Source: UBA935 sp031555615 (GTDB taxonomy: Bacteria; Bacillota; Clostridia; Lachnospirales; Lachnospiraceae). From it: DNA of 64,000 bases. Shown one piece after another: positions 55,447 through 63,514 of this stretch; position 1 is the first letter of the stretch; each line of letters opens with the position of its first letter. The notes beneath the pieces were generated by a model. The model did not search any database and was not told where the DNA came from. It was given only the letters and a program-made list of their open reading frames with translations. Location of the stretch: positions 1 through 64,000 of the forward strand of contig JAVBUF010000040.1 in NCBI GenBank assembly GCA_031555615.1, written 5' to 3'. The position numbers and the translations under genes are program-made.

Positions 55447-55475
55447 ATTATATCAGAATAAAGCCTGTAAATCAA
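55447..55475 (-). promoter_or_regulatory. Sigma-A type promoter for the - strand CgeB-like gene
   Basis: On the - strand, TTGATT (55475-55470) and a perfect TATAAT (55452-55447) are 17 nt apart. The start codon follows about 33 nt downstream. Confidence 0.7.
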
Positions 55476-55482
55476 AAAAGTA

Positions 55483-55491
55483 TGCTATACT
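55483..55491 (+). promoter_or_regulatory. Extended -10 promoter for the + strand CgeB-like gene
   Basis: TGCTATACT is an extended -10 (TGn-TATAAT) 35 nt before the ATG at 55526. There is no good -35, as is usual for this class. It is back to back with the - strand promoter. Confidence 0.55.
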
Positions 55492-55525
55492 GAATAGAAA
55501 AAACATTAAAAATAACGAGGTAAGA

Positions 55526-56692
55526 ATGCGAAAAGTGTTATTTCCCGAATGGGATAGTTTAGGGCAGAAATTTATCGTCAGGGCATTGCAGCAGGAAGGT
55601 CTGGAAGTAGTTTCTTTTTCGGTGCCGCAGGCGGAACCGGATACGGAAAAACGGGAGCGGTTGGCAGAAACCATTGTGGAGAAGATTCATTCAGATTCCT
55701 ATGAATTTGTATTTACAGTTAATTATCTGCCGGTTGTGGCCATTGCCTGTAAAGCCTGCCGGATGAAATATGTGTCGTGGGTTTATGACAGTCCCTGTGT
55801 GGAGGTATATTCGGAAACCGTTCATTTTGATACCAATTATATATTTATATTTGATAAGCAGACCTGTTTTGATTTGATGCAGAAGGGTATCCAGACCGTT
55901 TATTATTTGCCGATGGCAGCAGATGTAGATTATTATAATGAGATAACCCTAACGGCGGAAGCGCCTTATCAATCGGACATTTCCTTTGTAGGTTCACTTT
56001 ACACCCAACCTAAGCCGGTATTTGCACCGCTGGAAACCGCCGAAGGTTATCTGAAAGGTTACCTGGACGGTCTGGTCAAAGCCCAGCTGGGAATCTATGG
56101 CTGCAATTTTCTGGAGCAGGTCCTTACTCCCGGGATCATCCTGCAGATGCAGAAACTGTGTATGGTGCCGCAGCGGGTTAACAGCAGTGAGACAACCGCC
56201 TGGTTATATGCCAATTACTATTTGGCAAGAAAGGTGACAGCTATCGAACGGACCGGAATAATCAGAAACTTATCAGAGCGGTTTGATTTGAAACTGTATT
56301 CAGATGAGGCTACCGGACAGTTTCCGGAAGTGAAAAACCAAGGTATGGTCGATTATTATCGGCAAGCTCCGCAGGTCTTTAAAGGAAGCAAGATAAATTT
56401 AAACATTACCTTACGCAGTATCCAGAGCGGCATTCCCCTCAGGGCATTTGATATTATGGGTTGCGGAGGCTTTTTGCTATCCAATTATCAGGCTGATTTT
56501 CTGGACTATTTTCAGCCGGGAGAAGACTTTGTTTGTTATGAGAGTCAGGAAGATTTAATGACTAAAGCAGCTTACTATCTGGAACATGAAGAGGAAAGAC
56601 AGCAGATAGCCGGGAATGGCTATGCAAAGATAAAGCAGTACCATACTTACCGCCATCGGGTGGCGGAGATGTTGAACATAATAATGGTATAG
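55526..56692 (+). CDS. CgeB/DUF3880-like glycosyltransferase
   Basis: Paralogue of the divergent gene: FVFTVNYLPVVAIACKACRM, YVSWVYDSPC, then PQVFKGSKINLNITLRSIQ, SGIPLRAFDIMGCGGFLLSN and a final helix region. The C-terminal part is closer to that of the 610-residue fusion at 1993 than to the neighbour at 54266. The ATG follows GAGGTAAG. The glycan target is unknown; its place near the long flagellin suggests that this filament protein may be its acceptor. Confidence 0.9.
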   Translation: MRKVLFPEWDSLGQKFIVRALQQEGLEVVSFSVPQAEPDTEKRERLAETIVEKIHSDSYEFVFTVNYLPVVAIACKACRMKYVSWVYDSPCVEVYSETVHFDTNYIFIFDKQTCFDLMQKGIQTVYYLPMAADVDYYNEITLTAEAPYQSDISFVGSLYTQPKPVFAPLETAEGYLKGYLDGLVKAQLGIYGCNFLEQVLTPGIILQMQKLCMVPQRVNSSETTAWLYANYYLARKVTAIERTGIIRNLSERFDLKLYSDEATGQFPEVKNQGMVDYYRQAPQVFKGSKINLNITLRSIQSGIPLRAFDIMGCGGFLLSNYQADFLDYFQPGEDFVCYESQEDLMTKAAYYLEHEEERQQIAGNGYAKIKQYHTYRHRVAEMLNIIMV

Positions 56693-56746
56693 TCAAATGC
56701 TTGATATGTAATCACGCAGAAATTGTTTACAGGAGGTCATATTACT

Positions 56747-57874
56747 ATGATAGGTGTAGTGTATCCGGATGATTTATGTTACAGTACCTTGCAGGGGTTT
56801 GCCAATGGCTTGGTAAAAGGGTTTATAGAGAGTGGCTACGAAGCTGAATTGGTTATGGACACTTCCTTAAAGGAACTGCAAAAGGAGCGGGAAGCGCTTA
56901 TCTTTTTCAATAGTGCTCTGACAAATATTGTATTTCCTGATGGGAGTTATGTGATGGATAGTATTCCGGCACAGATTATTAATATGATTGTGGATGCACC
57001 GGCTACCCATCATCCCTGCTTACTGCCTGAACTAAAAAATTACAGTTTAATCTGTCTGGATGAAAATCATGTACATTATGTGCAAAAGTATTATCCACAT
57101 ATAAGGAAAGTCATCTTTGGCTTTTTGTCAGGCCCCGAACCAAAACAGCTCAGACCCTTTCAGGAAAGAGAAATAGAGGTACTTTTTACAGGAAGTTATG
57201 AGGAAGGTGAAAAGGTACTTGCGGAGATTGAAAAAGATTTTATTAGAAAAATTGTTACTTATGTTATCAAAGGTTTTTTAAGTGACAGCAGTTTAACTAC
57301 GGAAGAACTGGTGAAAAGATATTTTGAAGAGATGTCTTATCAGATAAATAACAAGGAATTTGCCAACCTTATGTGGGCTGTTTGCTGGGCAGCAGAACGA
57401 TACATGCGTTGTTATTATCGGGATATGATAATCGGCACTCTGGCCAACAACGGCATTAAAGTATCGGTTTACGGAGACGGATGGGAAAATTTTCATTGTC
57501 TACATGAAGAAAATATTATTCGCGGAGGGCATGTTTCTTATGAGGAGTCTGTGGAACTGACAGCAAATGCTAAAATATGCTTGAATATTATGCCCTGGTT
57601 CAAGGCTGGAATACACGACCGGGTTTTAACAGCAATGAAATGTAAAGCGGTTTGCCTTACTGATTCCAGTTCCTTTCTTGATGAGCATTTTATAAATGGC
57701 AAAGAACTGGTTTTGTATTCATTAGGTGATTTGGAAAAACTGGCCGGACAGGTGTCATATATTTTATCTCATGAACAAGAGGCCATGGCAATAGCTGAGG
57801 CAGGATTTCAGAAAGCCCAAAAAGAATTTTCATGGAGAAAAATGGCACAGAAAATTATTGATGCTGTAAATTAA
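56747..57874 (+). CDS. CgeB-like glycosyltransferase, divergent member
   Basis: 375 residues with a C-terminal half of the Glyco_trans_1_2 type: VSVYGDGWENFHC, SVELTANAKICLNIMPWFK, HDRVLTAMKCKAVCLTDSS and the final FSWRKMAQKII. The N-terminal half (FFNSALTNIVFPDG, QIINMIVDAPATHHP) differs from the other two CgeB-like proteins here. The frame opens at TTG 56723, but ATG 56747 follows AGGAGG by 9 nt. It lies 54 nt after the preceding gene, probably in the same operon. Confidence 0.87.
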   Translation: MIGVVYPDDLCYSTLQGFANGLVKGFIESGYEAELVMDTSLKELQKEREALIFFNSALTNIVFPDGSYVMDSIPAQIINMIVDAPATHHPCLLPELKNYSLICLDENHVHYVQKYYPHIRKVIFGFLSGPEPKQLRPFQEREIEVLFTGSYEEGEKVLAEIEKDFIRKIVTYVIKGFLSDSSLTTEELVKRYFEEMSYQINNKEFANLMWAVCWAAERYMRCYYRDMIIGTLANNGIKVSVYGDGWENFHCLHEENIIRGGHVSYEESVELTANAKICLNIMPWFKAGIHDRVLTAMKCKAVCLTDSSSFLDEHFINGKELVLYSLGDLEKLAGQVSYILSHEQEAMAIAEAGFQKAQKEFSWRKMAQKIIDAVN

Positions 57875-57936
57875 CAGTTGCTGTATTTGATAAAGCTTTT
57901 CAGGAGGAACTGCTGAAGAAGTATAATATTAAATAG
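57871..57936 (+). pseudogene. C-terminal relic of an Rpn family gene
   Basis: Immediately after the stop at 57874, one frame reads VFDKAFQEELLKKYNIK then TAG (57883-57936). This matches the very C-terminus of the intact Rpn protein at 53218 (QTFQQDLLKQYNIE). Nothing of the upstream Rpn sequence remains, so it is a leftover of a deleted or replaced copy. Confidence 0.7.
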
Positions 57937-57973
57937 CCAATATAAAGTTATAAGTAAATATAAAAGCACCGTT

Positions 57974-58010
57974 AAAGTTGTCACACTAAAATCTTGGTGT
58001 GGCAGCTTTT
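57974..58010. terminator. Bidirectional terminator
   Basis: A 13-bp stem (AAAGTTGTCACAC 57974-57986 with GTGTGGCAGCTTT 57997-58009, two G-U pairs) has T-runs on the + side (TTTT) and A-runs on the other. It lies between the convergent CgeB-like operon and the histidine kinase gene. Confidence 0.75.
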
Positions 58011-58015
58011 TAAGA

Positions 58016-59329
58016 TCAGATATATAAAAGAACCGAAGAGTAAAATGTGCTTTCGTCATATTCAAATTTGGTAATACCATGGTACTTGGCGGCAATCTTT
58101 TCTACGGAAGCAATTCCCACACCAATACGGTCATTTTTGGAAGAAATAAAATGATTATCGGATTTTTGAATGATTCCATTATAAGAATTATCCAAAGTGA
58201 TAACAATCTTGTTTTCCATCTGTTTCAGTGTGAAATGAATGAAAGCCTCACCTGTTGTCTGCCGGGCACACGCTTCGACAGCATTTTCCAGGAGGTTGCC
58301 CAGTAAGGTTACCACATCCGGTGTGGCAATGGCAGCATGATCATCATAGTCGGCTTCCACCTGAAAGGTAATGTTTTGCTTATGGGCCAGGTCGGCATAG
58401 TAAATAAGCAGAGCGTTTACAGCGTAATTCTCACAATAAGCGATGGCTTTGTCGGTGGGCAGGTTGGCAATATACTGAGCGATATAGGTTTGCAAACCTT
58501 CATAATTGTGATCCTCCAGATAGGACTGGATAATGAGAATATTGTGGCGGAAATCATGTCGGGCCCGCCTGGCTTCATCCAAACGGTTTTTCAAGCTTTC
58601 ATATTGCACAAACTGCATATTGAGCTGATAATTTTCGGCTTTCAACTGTATAGATTTATAACTTTCCCCTACCAGATGAGCAATTATAAAAGTAATCAGG
58701 AGATTCCCGATATTCAGCAAAGCGGCAAAGAATACATTGTTTAAACTTTTTGAAAAAGCCATCACACCGCCGTTGGAGAAAAGGTTGAAATAGTAGGAGA
58801 AGCAGGATACGGCCGGAACCAGCCACAGAAAATGCCAGATACGGTTATTTTCCGGAAGGACGGTGAGAGGCCGGATTTTTTTGTCCATTATCATAAACAT
58901 AATGGGATAACTGATCAGATAAATAATTATCAGGACACCAATGGAACCCAGTGAAAAAGGCGCATCCTCCAATTCGAAATAGTGGTAAGCAAAGTAACTG
59001 TAAAAAACAATCACAAAGCTTTCATAATTTAAAATGATCAGCAGTACAAAGAGCTGTCTCGCAATGGGGGTACGAACGATTATTTTATAGAGTCCGAGAT
59101 ATAAAGCAATGATGCCGACACTAAAAACCGTGGCCAAAGCCAGGTGATTCCATGCCAGGACCTGGAGAAACACCATCAAAGCATAAAGGGAACTAAGAAG
59201 GATCCCTATAGTTTTCCGGGAAACACGCAAAAAGTCACGAAATGGTATCAAAGCCAGAATAATAGCGGGTAGTAGGCTAAAGAGTTCATAAACAGCAATT
59301 TCTGTAATTTGCGTCATAGTAAGAGTCAT
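58016..59329 (-). CDS. AgrC-like sensor histidine kinase (GHKL family)
   Basis: The first 220 residues hold about six membrane helices (for example LFSLLPAIILALIPF, VLLIILNYESFVIVFYS, LVPAVSCFSYYF). A coiled segment leads to the phospho-acceptor box RRARHDFRHNIL and a GHKL ATPase domain with N box NLLENAVEACA and G box GVGIASV. This is the AgrC/ComD type that usually senses peptides. No agrB or agrD-like gene is nearby, so the signal is unknown. Its start overlaps the response regulator stop by 4 nt. Confidence 0.94.
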   Translation of the reverse strand: MTLTMTQITEIAVYELFSLLPAIILALIPFRDFLRVSRKTIGILLSSLYALMVFLQVLAWNHLALATVFSVGIIALYLGLYKIIVRTPIARQLFVLLIILNYESFVIVFYSYFAYHYFELEDAPFSLGSIGVLIIIYLISYPIMFMIMDKKIRPLTVLPENNRIWHFLWLVPAVSCFSYYFNLFSNGGVMAFSKSLNNVFFAALLNIGNLLITFIIAHLVGESYKSIQLKAENYQLNMQFVQYESLKNRLDEARRARHDFRHNILIIQSYLEDHNYEGLQTYIAQYIANLPTDKAIAYCENYAVNALLIYYADLAHKQNITFQVEADYDDHAAIATPDVVTLLGNLLENAVEACARQTTGEAFIHFTLKQMENKIVITLDNSYNGIIQKSDNHFISSKNDRIGVGIASVEKIAAKYHGITKFEYDESTFYSSVLLYI

Positions 59330-60060
59330 AAATCCCGGCTCCTTGCTTTATCAAAAAGGTAATCCGAATAAATTTTCAGAATCTCCGCTTTTTCTTTTTT
59401 GCGGAACGGAATCCTTTCGCCGTTAGTCATCAGGAAAGTCAGGTCAGTAGCCTTGTCGATATGATTGAGATTGATAATACATCCCCGGTAGCAAAGCAAA
59501 AATTCAGGATAGGGTGTCAGCATCTCGGCAAGATAAGAAAAGGAAACGCGGGATTTCTGAATTCCTGCTGAGTTGGTATGTATTTGGGCATAGTGCCCTT
59601 CCATATCACAATAAATAATATCCTGCAAAAGAATTTTCAGTTTTTCATGGCCGTTTATGATTTCAATAAATTGCTGTTCTTTAAGGCGTTTATAGTCGAT
59701 CAGGGACATGATGGCGAAAAGCTCATCATAAACAAGCGGCTTGACGAGATAGCCGGAAGCTTTTACCTTGTAGCAATCGATAGCAAAATCACGGGTGGTG
59801 GTAACGAAGATAAGAATAACCGAAGAATCCGCTTTTCTAATCTGTCTGGCTATTTCCAGACCGGTAGAGGTACCGAGATAATAATCAATAAAAATCAAAT
59901 CATAAGCTTTGGGAACAAATTGTTCCCAAAATATATCTTCTTTTTGAAAGGGAAATATCTGGCATGCCAAATTAGCATGATTTTCTTTAAAATACTTTTG
60001 GAGTTGTTTAATGATGATGAACGCGTCATCAAATCGATCGTCGATTACCGCAATTTTCAT
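59326..60060 (-). CDS. LytTR-family response regulator (AgrA-like)
   Basis: The receiver domain has the acidic pocket VIDDRFDD, phospho-acceptor Asp59 in LIFIDYYLGTS, the switch threonine in VTTTRDF and the lysine in SGYLVKPL. The C-terminal LytTR DNA-binding domain begins at about residue 135 (IYCDMEGHYAQIHTN, LCYRGCIINLNHID, FRKKEKAEILKIYS). It is first in the operon with the kinase. The intergenic region upstream contains repeated TTTACATT elements that it may bind. Confidence 0.95.
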   Translation of the reverse strand: MKIAVIDDRFDDAFIIIKQLQKYFKENHANLACQIFPFQKEDIFWEQFVPKAYDLIFIDYYLGTSTGLEIARQIRKADSSVILIFVTTTRDFAIDCYKVKASGYLVKPLVYDELFAIMSLIDYKRLKEQQFIEIINGHEKLKILLQDIIYCDMEGHYAQIHTNSAGIQKSRVSFSYLAEMLTPYPEFLLCYRGCIINLNHIDKATDLTFLMTNGERIPFRKKEKAEILKIYSDYLFDKARSRDL

Positions 60061-60082
60061 AGATTGTAAGACTCCCCATAAA

Positions 60083-60126
60083 TTTACATTTTTTTACATT
60101 ATAACCCCAAGTTGTCTGAATGTAAA
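60083..60126. promoter_or_regulatory. Candidate operator: three TTTACATT boxes
   Basis: TTTACATT occurs at 60083-60090 and 60093-60100 (10-bp spacing, same face of the helix), with its exact inverse AATGTAAA at 60119-60126. It lies between the response regulator and the divergent stefin-like gene, so it could control both. LytTR proteins bind pairs of direct repeats, though this spacing is not the textbook one. Confidence 0.5.
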
Positions 60127-60184
60127 TATTTTAAAGCCAAATAGTGACGTTTGGCGGCCAGATAATTTTCTTTTTCAAACAATA

Positions 60185-60193
60185 TGTTAGAAT
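60185..60193 (+). promoter_or_regulatory. Extended -10 element of the stefin-like gene
   Basis: TGTTAGAAT fits TGn-TATAAT with one change, 37 nt before the ATG. No clear -35 is present, which would suit an activated promoter. Confidence 0.45.
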
Positions 60194-60229
60194 AAAAGAA
60201 CAAATAACAAAAATAAAGGAGGAAGCATT

Positions 60230-60535
60230 ATGTCAGATTTAGGAACATTAGCAGGAGGATGGAATGTAGAAGTGGCAGTGGGTGCCATGCCGGAGAAAGT
60301 AGCAACCGGGTTCGCTCAGGTATTTGAGGATATTGTCGGTGCCAGTTATGTGCCGCTGGTTTATTGCGGAAGTCAGATTGTAAACGGAACCAATTATATG
60401 ATCATATGTGAGCAGACCTTGATAACCAATCCTCCGGCAAATCATGTTGTCAAAGTGGTGCTCCATGAAACATTGCCTGAAGAGGGTGAGATCATGGGAG
60501 AATTTTCGATTTTGTATATTGAAACAATTGTGTAA
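60230..60535 (+). CDS. Stefin-like (cystatin-fold) cysteine protease inhibitor candidate
   Basis: This 101-residue protein follows the layout of type 1 cystatins (stefins): an N-terminal glycine pair (LAGGW, residues 7-11), a helix (KVATGFAQVFEDIVG), the first hairpin loop QIVNG at residues 49-53 in the context SQIVNGTNYMIICEQ (compare the stefin QVVAGTNY), and a Leu-Pro second loop (VVLHETLPEEGE, about residue 82). It has no signal peptide, as in stefins. It would act in the cytoplasm or after cell lysis on papain-family proteases. AAGGAGGAAGC precedes the ATG. The assignment is by motif only. Confidence 0.75.
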   Translation: MSDLGTLAGGWNVEVAVGAMPEKVATGFAQVFEDIVGASYVPLVYCGSQIVNGTNYMIICEQTLITNPPANHVVKVVLHETLPEEGEIMGEFSILYIETIV

Positions 60536-60551
60536 AAGTAAAAAGAGGATT

Positions 60552-60581
60552 AGAATGAGTGGTGTATCAGCCACTCATTCT
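60552..60581 (+). terminator. Hairpin after the stefin-like gene
   Basis: An 11-bp perfect stem (AGAATGAGTGG 60552-60562 with CCACTCATTCT 60571-60581) and 8-nt loop. No T-run follows, so it may stabilise the mRNA end rather than terminate alone. Confidence 0.6.
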
Positions 60582-60634
60582 GTGTCTGTACAAATAAAAA
60601 TAATAAAAGTTTGAAAAACAGTGAGGTAAAGCAT

Positions 60635-62191
60635 ATGAATCAGCAATTAGCCGATCAAGTAAATGAATATTTCAAGGCCCTCAGCAAAGTATCCAGACCA
60701 TCAAAAAAAGAAGAAGCAGCCAGTGAGTTTATGGTGGCTTTTGCCAAAGAACACAATTTGTCTTATTTAAGGGATAAGATGAACAATGTCATTGTAAAAA
60801 AAGAAGCCCAGGGAAAAGCTGTTGGAACAAATTCGGAACCGGTCATTTTGCAGGCTCATTTGGATATGGTTTGTGTGCCCAGGGATTATGACTGGGCACA
60901 AGGCGTCCAGACGACGGAACCGGAGAAGGATCCACTGGGACGAGGCATGATCATGCGCGGCCGTGATGAGGTCACCGGAAGATATACTTCACTGGGAGCA
61001 GATGATGGTATCGGTGTTGCCACTATTATGGGAATACTGGATGATCAGGAAATATCCCATCCTCCGATCCTCGCCGTCTTTACCACGGATGAAGAAGCCG
61101 GCATGGGCGGTGCCAGGGGTTTAACCAGGGAAGATATGCAGGAAGTGGCAGGGGATCTGGATTTGAGTACAGCCAGAATGATCAATATTGACGAAGAGGA
61201 AGATGGCCGGTTTAGTGTGGGATGTGCCGGTGGCGTCAGAGCCAACCTGGTCTTACCGATCCAGTGGAAGAAAAGGCCTAAAAATCTCAGCATATATAAA
61301 ATAGCCATTACCGGGCTGACCGGCGGACATTCCGGTGTGGAAATTGATAAAAAGCGAGCGAATGCTCACCGGCTGATGGGTAGGGTACTGGATGATCTGC
61401 AGGGAAAAGGAGTAAAAATCTACATGTTCAATATCTCCGGTGGGGAGTTTGATAATGCCATTGCCAGAGAAAGCTGCGCGGAGGTTGGGATTGTAAAAGG
61501 ACAGGAACAGCTGTTTGAAGAGAGTATCCGCAAGATGGGTGAAATTTTTAATTGGGAATATAATCGTTCTTCCCGCGAAAAAGATAGAATCGAACCCAAT
61601 TTATCTGTTTCTTACGAGGTCTTGCCGGATATTAATACCCATATAAGGTATTCAGGCAAAATGTTAAATAAGGTTATTACCATATTGATGCTGATCCCCA
61701 ATGATGTACTGGCCATGGATATTGAGGAATCCGGTTTGGTAGAAACCTCCAGTAACCTTGGCGTAATCAGGACGGAAAATGATGCCCTGTGGTTTACCTG
61801 TGCCACCAGAAGCTCGGTGGATTCACGCAAGCGGATGGTGTTAAATCAGATGCAGCGCCTGATGGACAGCGTTGGCGGAGTACTGATTGAAAAGGATGAT
61901 TACCCGGGTGGGGAATATCGGAAGGAATCACCGTTAAGGGATATTTTTATGGAAACCTATCAGGAATTGTTTTCAGAACCGGAACCGGTTGCCAGACCGA
62001 TTCATGCCGGTCTGGAATGCGGCTATTTTGCCGGGAAGCTGGGGAACATTGATATGATTGCCTGTGGACCCACTATCCACGATGTTCATACCATTAACGA
62101 AACCTTGTTTTTGGATACGGTTCCTAAGACCGTAGAGCTGCTGGTAAAGGTTCTTGAAAAACTGATAAAGGAAAAAGAGTCCTTAGATTAG
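60635..62191 (+). CDS. pepD: Aminoacyl-histidine dipeptidase, M20C family
   Basis: A cytoplasmic zinc dipeptidase that cleaves Xaa-His and other dipeptides. Metal and catalytic motifs are in order: QAHLDMVC (His and Asp), LGADDGIGVA, TTDEEAGMGGARGL (the Glu pair), NIDEEEDG and the dimer-domain segment GLTGGHSGVEI; the late HAGLECGYF carries the last ligand. 518 residues is a little longer than the usual 485. The frame opens at TTG 60611, but ATG 60635 has GTGAGG about 7 nt upstream and starts at the first helix. Its end overlaps the convergent GT2 gene by 9 nt. Confidence 0.95.
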   Translation: MNQQLADQVNEYFKALSKVSRPSKKEEAASEFMVAFAKEHNLSYLRDKMNNVIVKKEAQGKAVGTNSEPVILQAHLDMVCVPRDYDWAQGVQTTEPEKDPLGRGMIMRGRDEVTGRYTSLGADDGIGVATIMGILDDQEISHPPILAVFTTDEEAGMGGARGLTREDMQEVAGDLDLSTARMINIDEEEDGRFSVGCAGGVRANLVLPIQWKKRPKNLSIYKIAITGLTGGHSGVEIDKKRANAHRLMGRVLDDLQGKGVKIYMFNISGGEFDNAIARESCAEVGIVKGQEQLFEESIRKMGEIFNWEYNRSSREKDRIEPNLSVSYEVLPDINTHIRYSGKMLNKVITILMLIPNDVLAMDIEESGLVETSSNLGVIRTENDALWFTCATRSSVDSRKRMVLNQMQRLMDSVGGVLIEKDDYPGGEYRKESPLRDIFMETYQELFSEPEPVARPIHAGLECGYFAGKLGNIDMIACGPTIHDVHTINETLFLDTVPKTVELLVKVLEKLIKEKESLD

Positions 62192-63244
62192 ATTCTGCAA
62201 ACGCTTCTGAGCCGGTTCATAATTACCGCATCGCCGATAGTAATCTTTGGCCTGTGCAGTATTGCCGGTACATTCGTAAATCACCCCGATATTATAATAA
62301 GCGCTGTAACTGTTCACCCCTTCCACTGCGTAGGCGTGAAAGGTTACAGCCTTTTTAAATTCAGTGATGGCGGAATCAAACATGGCATTATTCATATAGA
62401 TCAGTCCCATCAAAAAGGGAAAGTCAGCCCGGGTGGCAAATTCTTCATAGATATTTTCAAAGCTTAATGCTTCTTCATAGCGTTTTAAATCCAACAGGCA
62501 GTAACCATAGGATTCCACCATGGTCTGCACATACTCCAACTGAGGATTGACATCAAAAGAAAGTCCCAGATCATAGTAATGACAAGCTTTTTCCGTGTCC
62601 TTCAAGGCGGCATATGATTTGCCGATTTGGTAATAGGTATAGGGAGCCGGTCCATTTTTCTCTAAATCAAGGAACAGCAGTTCCAGATTGCGGTTGGCCT
62701 TTTCGACGGCAACATTTTGGTTTACATAACCTTCATGATAACAGCTCAAAGGAATCGGAAAATAAGCAGGTTCTTTACCGTCAATCCGTACCACCTGTTC
62801 ATGAATGATGCCCGCATAATGATATTCCTGTTTGGAGAAAAGCCGTGCCACCCGCTCTGTAAGGATACTGGCAGTACCGCCGGATTGAGAGCCCGTATTA
62901 TAGGGATTATTCCGGATCAGCATCCCGGCTCCGTGAGGATTTTGTCTGATGGACTTATTCATTTCATCCATATCAATAGTTTCTAAAAATTCATCACAAT
63001 CGATAACCAGTATCCATTCATTTGATGCCTTGGAAATGGAAAAATTTCTGGCGGCACTGAAATCGTTTATCCATTCAAAATGAAAGACTTTTGATGTATA
63101 CTCCAGGGCAATCTCCACCGTTCGGTCCGTAGAACCCGTATCCACTACAACAATTTCAAAATTATAGGGAGATAAAAGCTGCAGACATTTTTCAATATAT
63201 TTTTCTTCGTTTTTAGCGATCATGCAAACGGAAACAGATATCAT
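62183..63244 (-). CDS. GT2 glycosyltransferase with C-terminal TPR repeats, second copy
   Basis: Close paralogue of the gene at 3822-4880, of nearly equal length (353 against 352 aa) and with the same segments: VCMIAKNEEKYIEKCLQLLS, DTGSTDRTVEIA, WINDFSAARNFS, the metal motif DCDEFLE, HEQV, and TPR pairs such as TYYQIGKSYAALKDTEKACH. It again converges on its neighbour with a short overlap. The TPR part could hold flagellin or another protein acceptor. Together the two copies mark the outer edges of the glycosylation region in this window. Confidence 0.93.
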   Translation of the reverse strand: MISVSVCMIAKNEEKYIEKCLQLLSPYNFEIVVVDTGSTDRTVEIALEYTSKVFHFEWINDFSAARNFSISKASNEWILVIDCDEFLETIDMDEMNKSIRQNPHGAGMLIRNNPYNTGSQSGGTASILTERVARLFSKQEYHYAGIIHEQVVRIDGKEPAYFPIPLSCYHEGYVNQNVAVEKANRNLELLFLDLEKNGPAPYTYYQIGKSYAALKDTEKACHYYDLGLSFDVNPQLEYVQTMVESYGYCLLDLKRYEEALSFENIYEEFATRADFPFLMGLIYMNNAMFDSAITEFKKAVTFHAYAVEGVNSYSAYYNIGVIYECTGNTAQAKDYYRRCGNYEPAQKRLQNLI

Positions 63245-63432
63245 GGGAACACTCCAATCTCAGTATTATGATCATAATTATAAGGGGTCTGTCAGGAATA
63301 AACAACAAATAAATTTTCAATAATATTTTGAATGGGCAAAAATCTATTGACATGTAAAAAAACCAGATTTCACAAGGGATTGAAGGGATTTTCAAGACCC
63401 CAAAAACAATTTTTTTGTGCAACAATACGATA

Positions 63433-63461
63433 TTGACGAGAGGATTTTTTGAGAATATAGT
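63433..63461 (+). promoter_or_regulatory. Sigma-A promoter of the coiled-coil gene
   Basis: TTGACG (63433-63438) and TATAGT (63456-63461) are 17 nt apart, each one change from consensus. The ATG is 54 nt downstream. Confidence 0.8.
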
Positions 63462-63514
63462 TAGGGTAATCCATACAGAGTTATACAAATATTTTGACGG
63501 AGGGAGGTGAAAGG

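Noticed and set aside
59578..60069. 163-codon ORF on the + strand
   Set aside because: It is antisense to the LytTR regulator, whose receiver and DNA-binding motifs are all in place.
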